A DNA stretch of 64,000 bases, taken from Bostrychus sinensis. Its lineage: Eukaryota; Chordata; Actinopteri; Gobiiformes; Eleotridae. Where the stretch lies: the NCBI GenBank assembly GCA_020698575.1, contig CM036240.1:31558211-31622210 (forward strand), given 5' to 3'. Numbering within the stretch: position 1 is the first letter of the stretch; every line of letters begins with the position of its first letter. The position numbers and the translations under genes were made by a program. Below, in pieces: positions 42,142-53,996 of this stretch. The notes under the pieces were generated by a model, which had not been told where the DNA came from, did no database searches, and was given only the letters and a program-made list of their open reading frames with translations.

Positions 42142-42623
42142 TAGGGGTGTAACGATATAGTCACTATAGTGATATATAGATGTTTTTCCTACTATACAAC
42201 TGTATCAATATGCATTACCTTGTATGGAACTGTATCATTTTCTAGGAAGTGTATTTTAATATACATGGAAAAAAAAACAATAATAGCAGAAATGTTGATA
42301 TTAGAACATTTGCATGTTAAAATAAAACCAGATACGTTTTTTTTAATGTAATTTTTGTGTTTTTAATTAAATAAAATGTTACAATTAACTTATCTTTGCT
42401 CTCTGTTTACTGGATATAATCAACCCTGGCCGAGATGCTACATTTGATAGTAAACTCTTATGAATTTTGGCAAAAAGATGCTGTTGCGATTATCGATATA
42501 AAGGTATTGAATCGTATCGAATTGTATCAATCCAAATTAGCCAATATTGTTCTTGAATTGTATCAAAACAATTGTAATTGATACGTATTGTATCGTTGCA
42601 AAAAAAGTATCGTTACATCCGTA
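42142..42623. mobile_element. 482-bp hAT-type MITE (TAGGGGTGTAACGATA)
   Basis: Ends TAGGGGTGTAACGATA and the complement TACGGATGTAACGATA, flanked by CTCTGTCC and GTCTGTCC (7 of 8). The right part is rich in ATCGATA/GTATCGAAT motifs. Well-known fish and vertebrate MITE form. Confidence 0.78.
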
Positions 42624-42624
42624 G

Positions 42625-43008
42625 TCTGTCCCGTAGGTTCTGAAGGTAAATACAGCAGGGATGTCCTGTTTCCCTTATAAATAGTGCTTCATTTGAAAAC
42701 TCTGCTCAAAACATGAAGCTAAATGTGACGCAGCTGACGTACTTTTCTATAGCACTGTCTCAGGATCCACCAGCTATCAAAACTTATTACAGAAAGAAAC
42801 TTTTTTTTTTTCAACAACACTAAGTACCATATATTTTCAGTCAGTTACACTAAGTTATAGTTGTTCGGTACCCATCCCTACTCTTAAATAGGGCAGACTA
42901 TTTAAGACTATTTTTTTTCATTCATTTAATAGTTTTACGTTGGCCAAATGTAAATTTGAATATGGTTTGGACAGGGTTAGGGGAGCATTTGACAACTGCT
43001 GAGTTGCT

Positions 43009-43044
<36 letters not shown>

Positions 43045-43970
43045 TTCACAAAATAGTATTCTACACAGTTTGCGTAATAAGTTTTAAAAAATTTCAACTG
43101 CACTCCATATAGTTCTGTTATTACTTCATAACCTACCATTTCTTTTTCCTCACAAAACAGCAGAAAAATATGCAAAAAGTGTAAATATCAAAACGTTGGT
43201 GTTTTGCATATCAACCACATGACCTTTGACACTATTCAAAAGCATTCTTTAATAAAAAGTGTTTATTCAAAAATACAATACCAGGGGTCTATTGTTAGAA
43301 GTAAAGCATAAAAAGCCTGATATCTGCTGTTTGAAAACATGTGACCCTCAGTGGACTCCAGTCTTTTGTGAGCTGACATTTATTATAATTCATATTTTAT
43401 ATCCATGTCCATGTGTCTGCTCTGTGATGCTGCCTTTGGGTCAAAATGCAACACTATAGTTCAATCAGTACACAGGAATGGACACTGAAAAGCTCTTTGG
43501 TCAATAATAATGCACAAGAAACATGTCTGTAACCAAAAAAATTAAGAGTCACACTGTGGCTAGAAGCAAAATTATTATAATACATGAATAAGTGTGAGGT
43601 TTGATGCCATCGCCCCTGTGTCTAATCACATTAAAAACTGTCAATATCCGCGTAAACAGCACAAGCACAACTTGTACACTTAAAGCCAGAACTTAAATAT
43701 GAACTAAACATCAATTCATGGCACTCCCTGTGTTATTAGTCACTCGTCTTCTCCTGTCATGTTGACGGTGACAGTCACCTGGTTGTCCGACATATTCAAC
43801 TTCTTCACCTCCACCACTACTTTTAGTTTTCATTTTAGAAAATTGTACTGAATAACTCTATTTGCCATAAAGCAAGAAACCAAAAACTGACATTTACTGA
43901 CTGGGGACCCTTCGCCAGATTTTAAGCCAAGATGCTGGTCAGGAGGACAGAGTTGGGGGATTAGTCTTAT
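42625..43970. other. AT-rich DNA, no feature recognised
   Basis: Contains a poly-T tract at about 43011-43039. I see no exon, repeat family or RNA gene I can support. Confidence 0.5.
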
Positions 43971-43974
43971 GAAC

Positions 43975-44075
43975 ATGTTAAAGGTTGATGGGAACCCACC
44001 CAGACACAGGGAGAACTTGCAACCTCCACACAGACAGTCCCATCAAGCCCAGTCCAAGAATTAAACTCTTCTTGC
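43975..44075 (-). mobile_element. SINE fragment, minus orientation
   Basis: CAGGGAGAACTTGCAACCTC followed by CACACAGACAG and a GGNATTNAAC-like stretch is the reverse of the conserved AGTTTGCATGTTCTCCCTG segment of the tRNA-derived SINE family seen at 56850. Confidence 0.5.
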
Positions 44076-44637
44076 TATGACGCTCAGGACTGACTTTTCA
44101 ATTCTGTGCTCCCATCCCGTCCACCCTGACCTGCCTGCCTGAGGTATTCCCATGGGTTCTGAAAAATTTTATTATGAAAGGGTTTTCCACAGGGCACTGA
44201 CATATCAGCTTGAACTGGCAGACACCACACACAGACTGATGTGCCGTTCATTAGAAGTAGTGTTAGCCTAAATGGGTTTATTAGGCTATGGGCTATAGAT
44301 TATACTGTTTTGAATAACATAAAGTTAAATATTCAGTAGCTTGTCTTTCCATGCTATACTGCCTGTTAACTCATGCTCGCTGCTCTTACCATAATGCCCC
44401 ATAAAGTGCACACTCAAACCCTAGATGTGACTGTCACTGTATGATTCTGGGCTCTGGTATGTTTTTGCTTTAGCGTCGCTCCTGATCAATGCCACAACAT
44501 TTGCATTATGTCCCTTGAGACTTACAGAAATCTCATTGTATAACCACCATGCTGCCATGAGGGGTTTCGGTCATGTGACCTAGATCGCGCCATCCGGTTA
44601 CAGGTTAGGGCTATACGCCACGACTATATTCTATCTT

Positions 44638-44890
44638 TAAAGGGGCTATATTATGCAAAATCGACTTTTCTGGGCTTTCTCCCATGTTATAATGTTGTTT
44701 CCTCTTCAGAAACATTACCTGCAGTCATGTTTTTGTTTCATTCAAAATGGCTCGTTTCACCGGTGTCTGCCTTTTCCTGAGCACGCCTCTCCATGGTCCC
44801 ATCCTGTTCAGGAAGCACTGCTACAACTCACGCCTCCTCCGCAACAACCAAACAAATCATGGGAACTCTCCTGGCTTCTGTTGTGAGGAG
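44638..44890 (+). repeat. Dispersed fish repeat (GGGGCTATATTATGCAAAAT)
   Basis: AAAGGGGCTATATTATGCAA, then AATCGACTTTTCTGGGC and, downstream, GCACGCCTCTCCATGG form a pattern I know from a frequent fish repeat. It borders the truncated end of the LTR-associated ORF. Confidence 0.45.
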
Positions 44891-44998
44891 CACTGAAGGG
44901 GCAGGACAGCAGTGGGACAGCAGGGAGGGAGGGAGAATGTCCGGGGAAAAAACCAAAGTCCAGGGAGCAAAAAAAATATCTGGGGGCAAAATGAAAGT

Positions 44999-46243
44999 CT
45001 AAGGAACAAAACAGGGCCCCGGAGAAAGTTCAGGCTGCTCCGGCGGCGGCGTGGGCCCCGGAGAAAGTTCAGGAGGTTCCGGCGGCGGCGCGGGCCCCTG
45101 AGAGAGGTCAGGCGGCTCGGGCCCCGGAAAGAGGTCAGGAGGCTCCAGCGGCGGCGAGGGCCCCGGAGGAGACACTGGAGGCTCCGGCGGGGGCGAAGGC
45201 CCCGGAGGAGACACTGAAGGCTCCGGCGGCGGCGAGGGCCCCAGAGGAGAGTCAGGAGACACTGGAGGCTCCGGCGGCGGCGAGGGCCCCGGAGGAGACA
45301 CTGGAGGCTCCGGCGGCGGCAAAGGCCCCAGAGGAGACACCGGAGGCTCCGGCGGCAGCGAGGGCCCCGGAGGAGAGTCAGGAGACACTGGAGGCTCCGG
45401 CGGCGGCGAAGGCCTCGGAGGAGACACTGGAACTGGCGGCAGCGGCGGCCCCAGGCGGGGAACAGGAACTGGCGGCTGCTGCGGCCCCAGGCGGGGAACA
45501 GGAACTGGCGGCTGCTGCGGCCCCAGGCGGGGAGCTGGAACTGGCGGCTGCTGCGGCCCCAGGCGGGGAGCTGGAACTGGCGGCTGCTGGAGCCCCAGTC
45601 GGGGAACGGGAACTGGCGGCTGCTGCGGCCCCAGTCGGGGAACGGGAACTGGCGGCGTCCTCGGCAAGAGACGTGGAGCGGGAACTGGAGGCTGCTGCGT
45701 CTTCGGCGGCCCTAGTCCGGGAGCGGGAACTGGCGGCGTCCTCGGCAGCAGCATGAGAAGAGGAGCAGGAACTGGCGGCTCCAGCGTCTTCGGCAGCGGC
45801 ACGAGACGAGGAGCAGGGACTGGCAGAGACCGCCCCGGACGGAGAGCCGTGTCCGGCGAAGGTCCCGAGACAGGAACAGGCGGAGACCGCCCCGGACGGA
45901 GAGCTGTGTCCGGCGGAGGCTCCGAGTCAGGAACTGGCAAAGTCCAGGGAGAAGCTGCAGGCACGGGCGGAGCCCGGGGAGAAGGTGCAGGCACGAGTGA
46001 AGTCCGAGGAGTAGGTGGAGGATCCCGCAGAGAGGTGCTGGCCCTAGAGCGCCGCCGCCTCGCACCAGCCCCGCGTCCACCACCACAAGCTCCCGTGGTG
46101 GCTGCCTGCAAACAGGCCTGCTCCTGAGCCTGTTGCAGGGCAGCCACCGGGGACAGTCCTTGCCCCCACAGCTTCACAAAAAGAAGCAGTGGGGACTCTG
46201 TCCCCACAATGCAGTCCGCTGGGTCCAAATGTGGTTGGTTCAT
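44999..46243 (-). CDS. Proline-rich 414-codon ORF, probably an LTR-element leader/gag derivative
   Basis: Starts ATG at 46243, two bases past the end of an LTR-like sequence. The N-terminus MNQPHLDPADCIVGTE resembles the MDPAD-type starts of fish Gypsy gag frames. Then a helical AALQQAQEQACLQAATTGA, a basic stretch, and from about residue 100 a long array of PPVPVPRLGPQQ and PGPSPPPEPPVSP repeats (36- to 45-bp DNA units). No matrix, capsid or zinc knuckle is visible. The repeats are GC-rich in an AT-rich region. It could be a non-autonomous element whose internal region became a minisatellite; protein expression is doubtful. Confidence 0.35.
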   Translation of the reverse strand: MNQPHLDPADCIVGTESPLLLFVKLWGQGLSPVAALQQAQEQACLQAATTGACGGGRGAGARRRRSRASTSLRDPPPTPRTSLVPAPSPRAPPVPAASPWTLPVPDSEPPPDTALRPGRSPPVPVSGPSPDTALRPGRSLPVPAPRLVPLPKTLEPPVPAPLLMLLPRTPPVPAPGLGPPKTQQPPVPAPRLLPRTPPVPVPRLGPQQPPVPVPRLGLQQPPVPAPRLGPQQPPVPAPRLGPQQPPVPVPRLGPQQPPVPVPRLGPPLPPVPVSPPRPSPPPEPPVSPDSPPGPSLPPEPPVSPLGPLPPPEPPVSPPGPSPPPEPPVSPDSPLGPSPPPEPSVSPPGPSPPPEPPVSPPGPSPPLEPPDLFPGPEPPDLSQGPAPPPEPPELSPGPTPPPEQPELSPGPCFVP

Positions 46244-46245
46244 TC

Positions 46246-46574
46246 TGTTACGGTTGAGCGAAACACAGGAGGGATGGACCCAAAGGTGCGGACAACGAAA
46301 CTGACTTTAATATCACTCACGGTACAGACAAGAACACGGGTACACGAAGACCACGGCAAGACAGAACTCGACATACTAACACGAAACACACTAAATGAAC
46401 CAACAAAAACCTGGGAAGGACACAGGACATAAATACACGAGGAAATGAGACACAGGTGAAAAACATCAGGGCGGGGCAGGCAATCAAACATGCGGGAAAC
46501 ACAAGAGGCAGGAAGAACACCGGGAAACCATGGAAACAAACACAGAAAACAAGACAAGGACACGAGACATAGCA
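46246..46574 (-). mobile_element. LTR-like sequence (Gypsy-type), minus orientation
   Basis: On the minus strand it begins about TGCTATGTCTCGTGTCC and ends CAACCGTAACA, with a TATA-like GTATTTATGTCC and a downstream ATTAAA in the usual U3-R order. The ORF at 46243 follows at once. No partner LTR is found at the other side, so the copy is truncated at about 44.9 kb. From 46.6 to 48.7 kb no gene is supported. Confidence 0.55.
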
Positions 46575-47139
46575 CTCAACTGAGCCCCAAACATGCAGCT
46601 GTAGTAAATCTACCCACTAATCACCTGAATAATGTGTTCCTTGCGCAAAATTATGCTGCTCCATTGATCAAGCTCCAAGTCTTAAGAAAACATGTTGAAA
46701 AACCTCACCACTTTTGCATTTGAATGATGAAATATTCCACATATTGCTGAGTCAGTGCTCTCGTTCTCATTACTCCACTCCACAAGTGTGTCTCCTCTCT
46801 GACCTGTCGTACTCCTCATATCCACTCCTCCTCATTAGACCTCTCATCAGTGAGGCGAGAGCTCTTAACCTTTCAGACTGTATTCGGGGAAAAGTGCGCA
46901 CTCATTTGTATACGGTGTGTGTTAGCCGCCGTGTTAAAGGCCAAGCAAACAGTGCTCCAGAACGAGAGTTCAGGGAAGTGTTTCCACCACTGACTTCAAT
47001 ATCTTGGGTTAAACTAAATTTATATTATATTAATATTGGAGCAAGCCAGCGAATTGTTGAAGAAATAAGTTCTATTTGGGAAAAATTTTGAGTTAAGTAG
47101 CAGTAAATTCAAATTCCCTACCAACCTCTTACTTGAAAA

Positions 47140-47345
47140 GGGGCGTATACTCATGTTGCCCAGTACATATGTTCCCTAGTATCCGTTCCCAAAATAGGGA
47201 ACATAGGTACCAGTGCATTTGTCAAAGTACCTATGTTCCCCAGTACCTATGCCCCCCGGTCCATAGAAATCAGGTTAGATAAGTACTGAATACTTTCACA
47301 TTCTGGTTAGTCTCCCTAACCTTAACCCCAACCTTAATTTTCCCT
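47140..47345. repeat. Repeat with alternating TATGTTCCC / GGGAACATAGGTACC motifs
   Basis: CCTATGTTCCCCAGTACCTA and the inverted GGGAACATAGGTACCAG lie within 100 bp. Similar motifs occur in the repeat at 5015-5220. Probably an old inverted-repeat element. Confidence 0.4.
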
Positions 47346-48765
47346 GGGGGACATTGGGCTTCATTCATGAACCCAGCTTACATGCAAATTTGGACGTAAG
47401 CCTTACTTAGGAGGATTTTTTCATAAATTTTTTCTTGAACAATGTTCTTCTGGAAGAACAAATCCTAGAACAGGTCTGAGGACTCTTGCGCACTGAAATT
47501 CAGCTGTTTTATAATTATGAATGAAACAAAATATAATAATTTTGGTCTGATTGTAGATTACAATTTTTTTTATTATTTTTTTTACAAAGTATTCCTTATT
47601 CAAATAATATTATTTAATGAAATAACAGTGATCAGTGATGGTATAGATCAGGTATAAGCTTTAATCAGATTTCATGCTTGCTGCTGCATGCTGTTTACAT
47701 GACTTGTGTGCATCTACGTCCTTTTGGTTAAATGGTGCCAACCCGGAATTGTCACATTGTAGTTCAAACAGCTTGATCTGTTTGTGGCTTAACATGAAAA
47801 TACATTAAAAGTTATTACCAGTAGTTGTCTTAAAGGTCCTATATGGCTATAGCAACATGACGCTAACAGATGTTGTACTGCTGAAATAATCAAAATGAGT
47901 CTGGTGATGTTGGATGGGCTTTAGAAAACACCCAGGAGCACGTCAAATAATATAACTCTATGTTTAAGTTTTGATTGTGAAAGTCTCTCAAAAGAATTAG
48001 CTTAAAATTTGTACCAATAACAACAAATTCTCAGGTAATTTCCTCCTAACAAGCCACTGACTCAGAACTCAGACAGTTCGTGTTTCTTGCACAATTCCAA
48101 TGTACCTGTCTTGATCAAACAACTTCATGGGGTGTTAATGTGCTCCTTCATGTCAGAAACTCGTACACCGCTTGAAAGCAGGGTTAGGTGCATTGATAAC
48201 TGTTTTTTTTACATACGTTTTACATGATAGCTCTAGGTTTTGCCTTGTGAAATTTAAGACCTTTTTAAGACTTTTTAATGCCACATTGAGTGAAATTTAA
48301 TGCCAGCATTGTCAACAACAGAACAATAATCTGTATGAATTTTACACTAAGGAATTATCAGTACTCTTCCTCTGAAACTCGAGGGTTTTATTTTAAAAGT
48401 CTAATACAGATAAAAGAACTCTAGTGCTGCATTAACAAATCATAAATAAATGAATCATGCATTTGAATAACATTTTTTCAGTTAATATTTTTAATTGCTG
48501 TGACTTAACTTTTTAATTTTAACTTTTTAAATACTTTTTTTTTTGACAAATTTAAAGCTCTGGATGAACAATCTACTGAATCTACTCATAATATTTAATA
48601 CTTTTAAGTCCTTCATTCTGGCAAAATTTGCTACCTATTTAATGCTTTTAGGACCTTGGGGCTACCCTGGTTTCCAAGCACAACCCTGTCCCTTTAGCCA
48701 GGCTTGGGACTGGCACAAAATGTACAGTGGCTTGTGACTCCCTGTAGCTGAGGTAAGTGTCTGTT

Positions 48766-48970
48766 TAGGGTGGCCAGTTTGTCCAGTAAACAGAAGGTTG
48801 GCAGTTCAAGCCCTGCTGTCTACCAGTGCATATTGTTGTTGTGTCCTTGGGCAAGACACTTTACCCACCTTGCCTCCTATGTCTGCGTACACTGGTGTAT
48901 GAATGGGTGAATGGTTCCTCTGAGTGCCCATGGAGGTAGAAAAGCGCTGTATAGATGTGACCCTTTACCA
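48766..48970 (+). mobile_element. tRNA-derived SINE, body and tail
   Basis: GTTGGCAGTTCAAGCCC (B box), GTGTCCTTGGGCAAGACACT, CACCTTGCCTCC, GTATGAATGGGTGAATGGTT and AGAAAAGCGCTGTATAGATG match 51618-51856 in order. A box is decayed. Confidence 0.7.
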
Positions 48971-49763
48971 TTTATTTGTGCCAGCTTGGATTTAGCTTAA
49001 ATTGTAGATTGTGTATTGGATAAAATATAGTGGTATGCAGAGTGGAATAATAATCACATCAAAATACATTCATTATGAGCAGTTTTTACTTTGGTATCCA
49101 CAGTAGTACTATTTCAACAAGGTTTGTTTCATAGACATGTCCCTGTAGGGCTACCATACCTCGATGCATGCTGTAGAAAAAAACTTGTGAGGTGTGAAAT
49201 TGCAATCTTCAGTGTCATCAACAAATGCTGCCAGAAGCTACACATTTAACCTTTCAATAAATGACTGCTGCCACAGGCCCACAGTAGCTAGCCAACCCCA
49301 GCCCCTGACAGCAATAACTGGTAAAATCTCAAATTTCATAAACTAGGAGCATAACTCAAACACCTTTCTCAAGTAGCACTTCACCTTTGTACCAGATTTT
49401 GAACATATGTAGTATATTCCAAATGCATGAAGTGGTGTCCTGCTGCCCTGTACAAAAGTACAACAGCAGTATCGATATTATAACTATTTGTCTTGCCTGC
49501 ATGTGGTCTCCTGTGTTTGGCCCCCGGGTGCTTAACCTGGAGCTCCTGTAGCAGCAGGTGTCTGCAGGTATCATTAGTCTGTGTGAACTGTCTGCTAATA
49601 GCATGCTATCTGCTCTCTAGCTACAGTGTTAATGTGTGTTTGTGTTTAAAGTCATACATGTCAGTTATTTCTTTAAACATACACGTATTTGTGTTTGGTG
49701 TGGATAGGGATATAAAATCGTTTATTTTTCTTTTCACCTTCTTGTATGATATTATGGCTGAAG

Positions 49764-50196
49764 ATTGAATGAATGAATGAATGAATGAATTTATTGAACA
49801 TAAATACAATATACATTAACAAAAAAATCCCCCAAAATTAGAGTCATTAATTTAAGGTATACAGATAAAAAATATACATTTCATATTTTTAAAGAGAAAA
49901 AAAAACAAAGTATTTAATGCTCCTATTCTGCTCAAAAGGAGCAGAATGAAGCTAAGCTTATTTATTTCTACCCCTTTTTTACAATTTATCCATGATCATA
50001 ATCAGCAATATGTACAAACAAAATCTACTAAAACTTCTTACACAGAGTCAGACTGTTTCCAAACAAACCACACTCACTCAACCACTCTCTCACGTTTTCC
50101 CAGCGCTCTCCCATCCAGGTACTGACCAGGCCCTACCCCACTTAGCTTTAGAACTCTAATGGGATCAGGCATCCACAAGGCAGTATGGCCTTTTGC
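49764..50196 (-). mobile_element. 5S-rRNA-derived SINE with (ATTC)n tail
   Basis: On the minus strand from 50196 the sequence follows 5S rRNA: GGCCATACTGCC, AAGCTAAGTGGGGTAGGGCC, TGGTCAGTACCTGGATGGGA, GAGCGCTGGGAAA, covering the Pol III internal control region. It then leaves 5S and runs through a LINE-like tail with a small hairpin (ATTCTGCTC/GAGCAGAAT at about 49925-49947) to ATTC repeats at 49764-49790. This is the architecture of fish SINE3-type elements. Differences from 5S rule out a working rRNA gene. Confidence 0.7.
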
Positions 50197-50474
50197 TACT
50201 GCTACTTTGGCTGCTGCTACTTTAGCTGCTGCTACTTTAGCTAGTGCAACCAGTACATGTACAGTACATCAAAGTCTATGGCAATTGGATTGAAAGATTT
50301 ACTCATAACAGGCATAGAAGTTAGTTAGACCTACTCCAAATTTACACCGAGAAGCCTGGAGGTGTGGCATCTGCATCTGCTTTTTACATGCGTCTTTTCA
50401 AAAGTAGCAAATTACACTAGAAGTGTTTCTGCTGCTTCGCACGTGTGTCCACCCACTGTGAAACAAATTGAGTT

Positions 50475-50590
50475 TAACATTTGATTTAACCTTTATTTTA
50501 CCAAGCAAAACATTAAGAACAAATTCTCAGTTACAGTGCTGACCTGGAAATTGAGTTGAGTAAAACATAAACTGGTACAAGATGGGTGCA
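50475..50590 (-). repeat. Dispersed fish repeat (TTTAACCTTTATTTTACCA)
   Basis: TTTAACCTTTATTTTACCAA with AGAACAAATTCTCAGTTACA and GCTGACCTGG is a terminus common in fish interspersed repeats. Partial copy; class not assigned. Confidence 0.45.
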
Positions 50591-51617
50591 GTACTGCAAT
50601 ATGACATATGCCATAATTGTATTCATATTTATGTAGGTAATTATTATGATCTGACCCCAAAGGCGCAGGGTCCTTGTGTAATAGGTGTTTGGGGTGTTTC
50701 TGTGTGCAATGGAACAATGTTACATTACCGCTATGTGTTTTTCAGCGAGCTTTTGTTTTGAAACTTTAGCTAAAGTTTATTTTATTACATTATGCCTACT
50801 TCCTGTGTTTTCACCCGGCTGTAGCACAGTACATTGTCAGTGCACTGCTACAAAACTGAATTCAAACCTGTCAGAAACGGCACGTTGAGGCACTTCCAGC
50901 ATACATCCAAAAGTGGGGTGTAAATTGATTGACCGAACCAAACAGAAAGCAGTTTTAAAAAAAGCTGCTCACACAAGAAAGACGAAATGCACCACAGGCA
51001 AGATGGTGTAAATTGAGTTAACCCATCCAATCATTTTGTCTGCAGTGCTTTTCAGTCATAAAATGGTAGTAGCAATTGACGAAGGATTCTTCATCTCTGG
51101 AGTCTTCCACTGAAAGCTTTTGCAAAGGCCTTCTACTTTGGTTGAATACCTAGAGCTGACTAGCCTGGCTGGCCAGACAAACTCTTTTTCCTATTCTGTA
51201 CAAAGAAATTAGTCTGGTACGTCATGGTCTGAGTTTCATGTTTATGGGTGGAACAATCACAGACAGAGTAACCAATCAGAGAAACAAAAAGCGGGACATA
51301 AGCAGTGCACCACTGACCTGTAAGCAAAACAAACATGGTGGATTCTTGCCGGTTTTGCCATAAAACACCAGAATATGGCATATTATCAGTGTTTAAATGT
51401 GGTCATTATCTCGGACGTCAAAGGGAATTTACTGTTAAAATGGCAGCAAATCCCACAGAGGACGAAACAACAGCAAGGACTTCAGCAGAATCAACAGGTA
51501 ACTAAGGAAAGCACTACATGCTGTTTATCAGGACAGAGAATTTATAAAAATTTTCTCTGACGCCATCTTGGTTATTTTGCTAGGAGATTAGCTTCCATAT
51601 TTACATATAACATTCGA

Positions 51618-51856
51618 AGGGCGGCAGTAGCTCAGTTGGTAGAGCCGCTTATCCACTAGTGGCAGTTCAAACCCCACTTCCACTGTTGCATACTCTCATT
51701 GTGTCCTTGGGCTAGACACTTAACCCACCTTGCCTCCAGTGTCTGCACACACTGATGTATGAATGGGTGAATGGTTCCTTGATGTAAAGTGCTTTGAGTA
51801 CCCATGAAGGTAGAAAAGCGCTATATAAATGTGACCTTTTTTTTTTTTTTTTTTTA
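51618..51856 (+). mobile_element. Near full-length tRNA-derived SINE
   Basis: GGCGGCAGTAGCTCAGTTGG carries a perfect A box and GGCAGTTCAAACCCC a near-perfect B box at tRNA spacing. The body (GTGTCCTTGGGCTAGACACT, GTATGAATGGGTGAATGG) and LINE-like tail (AAAAGCGCTATATAAATGTG then poly-T) follow. Best-preserved of three copies in the window. Confidence 0.8.
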
Positions 51857-52439
51857 CCATATTTGTAAGACACACTGCAGATTATCAGCTGTGATAATCG
51901 ACCGACATGCTTTACTATTACTGAGGAACCAGACTGTCTTGCTTTCAGCTGTCCAGGCTAGGAGCTGACTGGATCACCAACACCTTGCTGTTTACACTGA
52001 TTACAGTAAAACTGTAGTTTCATTGTCAAATAACAAGTTCTGTTGAAAAAATAATGAATAACGTCAAATAAGTAATGTCACACCAGCAGTCGAACCTGCA
52101 GTGGTTCAGATGCAAACACAGTGCTCTGAGCAAGACAAGATAGATTTTAGTGCTCTTGGTCTTTTTCTAATTGGATGTGTGTGTGTGTGACATAATCTGT
52201 GGCTTTTAGCATCATCCCTGGAAAATGATACTGAGGAATTGCATTTACCAAATTGTATGGGGCTGGGTTATTCTAATTTGTTTAAGTTAAACACAACAAA
52301 ACAACCTTATTTTAAAAAGAAAAATGTTAGCGCAAGTGAGCCTAGAATCATCCTCCTAAGATCTATAAAAGAACACATACAAGTCAGATAAACATCTCCC
52401 TTTGGACTTTTAACATTTTAGAGTTTTTAAAAGAGTGAT

Positions 52440-52740
52440 ATTTCTCTAGAATCCATCACTTCTTTGAGCGGATGAATCTCACTCCAGCTCCGTCTCGGGG
52501 GCATTGTGTTGACATTAAAGGCTCGCTGTGGTAGACGTTTAGCATAGAGATGAGCCCCCCCTTTGGCAGAGTAATGGTGCCCCCTCCTCGCCACGACGCG
52601 TTCAGGGTCCTCAGTTCGTCCGGTTAGTGTGCCTCGGGCTGGTCGTACTGTGTGATGGATCCCCGAGTGAGGCTCATTACAGAAAATAGAGACGTGACAT
52701 GCAGAGGAGAGCAGCTGAATCACGGCGGCCATCTTTAAAT
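52440..52740. other. Unassigned block with raised CpG content
   Basis: Between AT-rich flanks, this stretch holds CTCCGTCTCGGGGGC, CGCCACGACGCGTTC and CACGGCGGCCATCTTTAAA, the last containing a YY1-like GGCGGCCATCTT. A minus-strand frame crosses it without family resemblance. Candidate noncoding regulatory or first-exon region; unproven. The rest of 51.9-53.9 kb shows nothing. Confidence 0.25.
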
Positions 52741-53996
52741 CAGAGCTGAGAAAAGGGACATAACTCAGATGGAACGACCCCCACCTCTCTACGCTGGCAA
52801 AGGGACGTCCAAAGAGGGTCAGGAGGAGGGAAGAGGTGACACAGGAGACAGCACTGAGATATAGGAATGAGATAAAGATAGACTGAGAATTCTCTGTGCA
52901 GTGATGTGTGTTGATCTGTTGATAGAACACTCATACAAATACAGAAATGAATTAAAATAGTAACATATTTTATAATACATAATAACAAAGAAAATTGCGT
53001 CATGTAAAAAAATGCTAAATGCTAGATGCTTTTTTTAAATAAAGTTCAACCAAGCAAGTGTGAGAATTCTACACTCTAACAAGGTTAATGGTAAAGTTTA
53101 TTTTTATTAATCATAAGCTAAATATCAGATTTTGACATTTTCAGTAAATGGCTTAGGAAGAAATTAATAGTTTTTAGTGTGAATCTGGAACACAGTCTGT
53201 GACCAGGAATGTTTTAAAGAATACAGTATCATTACAAGACAGGGCAAATTTGGAAAAGTAACGCATGTAATCAAACTTTTCTATACACGACTTCTAACTC
53301 CTTTTCTATTAACTTCACAACAATAAAAAATAAAACAGGGTTTTTCACTGAAAAGGTACAAGGCGCTGTTGCGTCGGGCATGCTCATGTGCTGCTGCGTG
53401 CTCACAGAGGTGCAGAGATGTAGATGTACAAACTGTTGACTGCGATGTTAGTTTGTAAACCCCCTTCCTGCTATTTGTTGCCATGTTTATTGGTAAAGTT
53501 TGTTCATTAAAGCCTAAATAAATGTGTAAGATGTTTAGTTAGTTTGCTTAAATCAGATGCCCAAAAATCTTATGAATAACAATATCTAAGAACATTGAAT
53601 AGCTGCTTCCTAGGTTTAACAGCATAGAGCCCAGCAGTTCAGACGGGTTGAGGTTGTCCCCGTAGGGAAATTTGTCCTCTGCATGTGACCTATCCTTCAA
53701 TGCTGCTGGGGCAACCTGTCAGTAGCAGTGGGACACTTCTATTTCATGAGCCAGGATCTTGGTTAGGAGTACCTTGCATGAAGTTTAGCCATTTCATTCA
53801 TGCTGTAAAGTTATTATTTCAGAAATCTAATGCTGGGATGTACAGTGGCAGATGTAGAGTAGTTAGCGCTTTTGCTTCTCAGAGATTCCATCCTCAAGCC
53901 TTCAAAGATGTACACAGTGACATGATTGTGATGTTTGTGGATATAAAATGAATTAATGAATCTGAAAATTGTGAGTATGTGTAATAGTTTCACAAT

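Noticed and set aside
50097..50196. Functional 5S rRNA gene
   Set aside because: Many substitutions and small changes from 5S rRNA, and continuation into a LINE-type tail.
51618..51720. Functional tRNA gene
   Set aside because: A and B boxes are present but no acceptor or anticodon stem closes, and the same sequence continues into a SINE body found in other copies.
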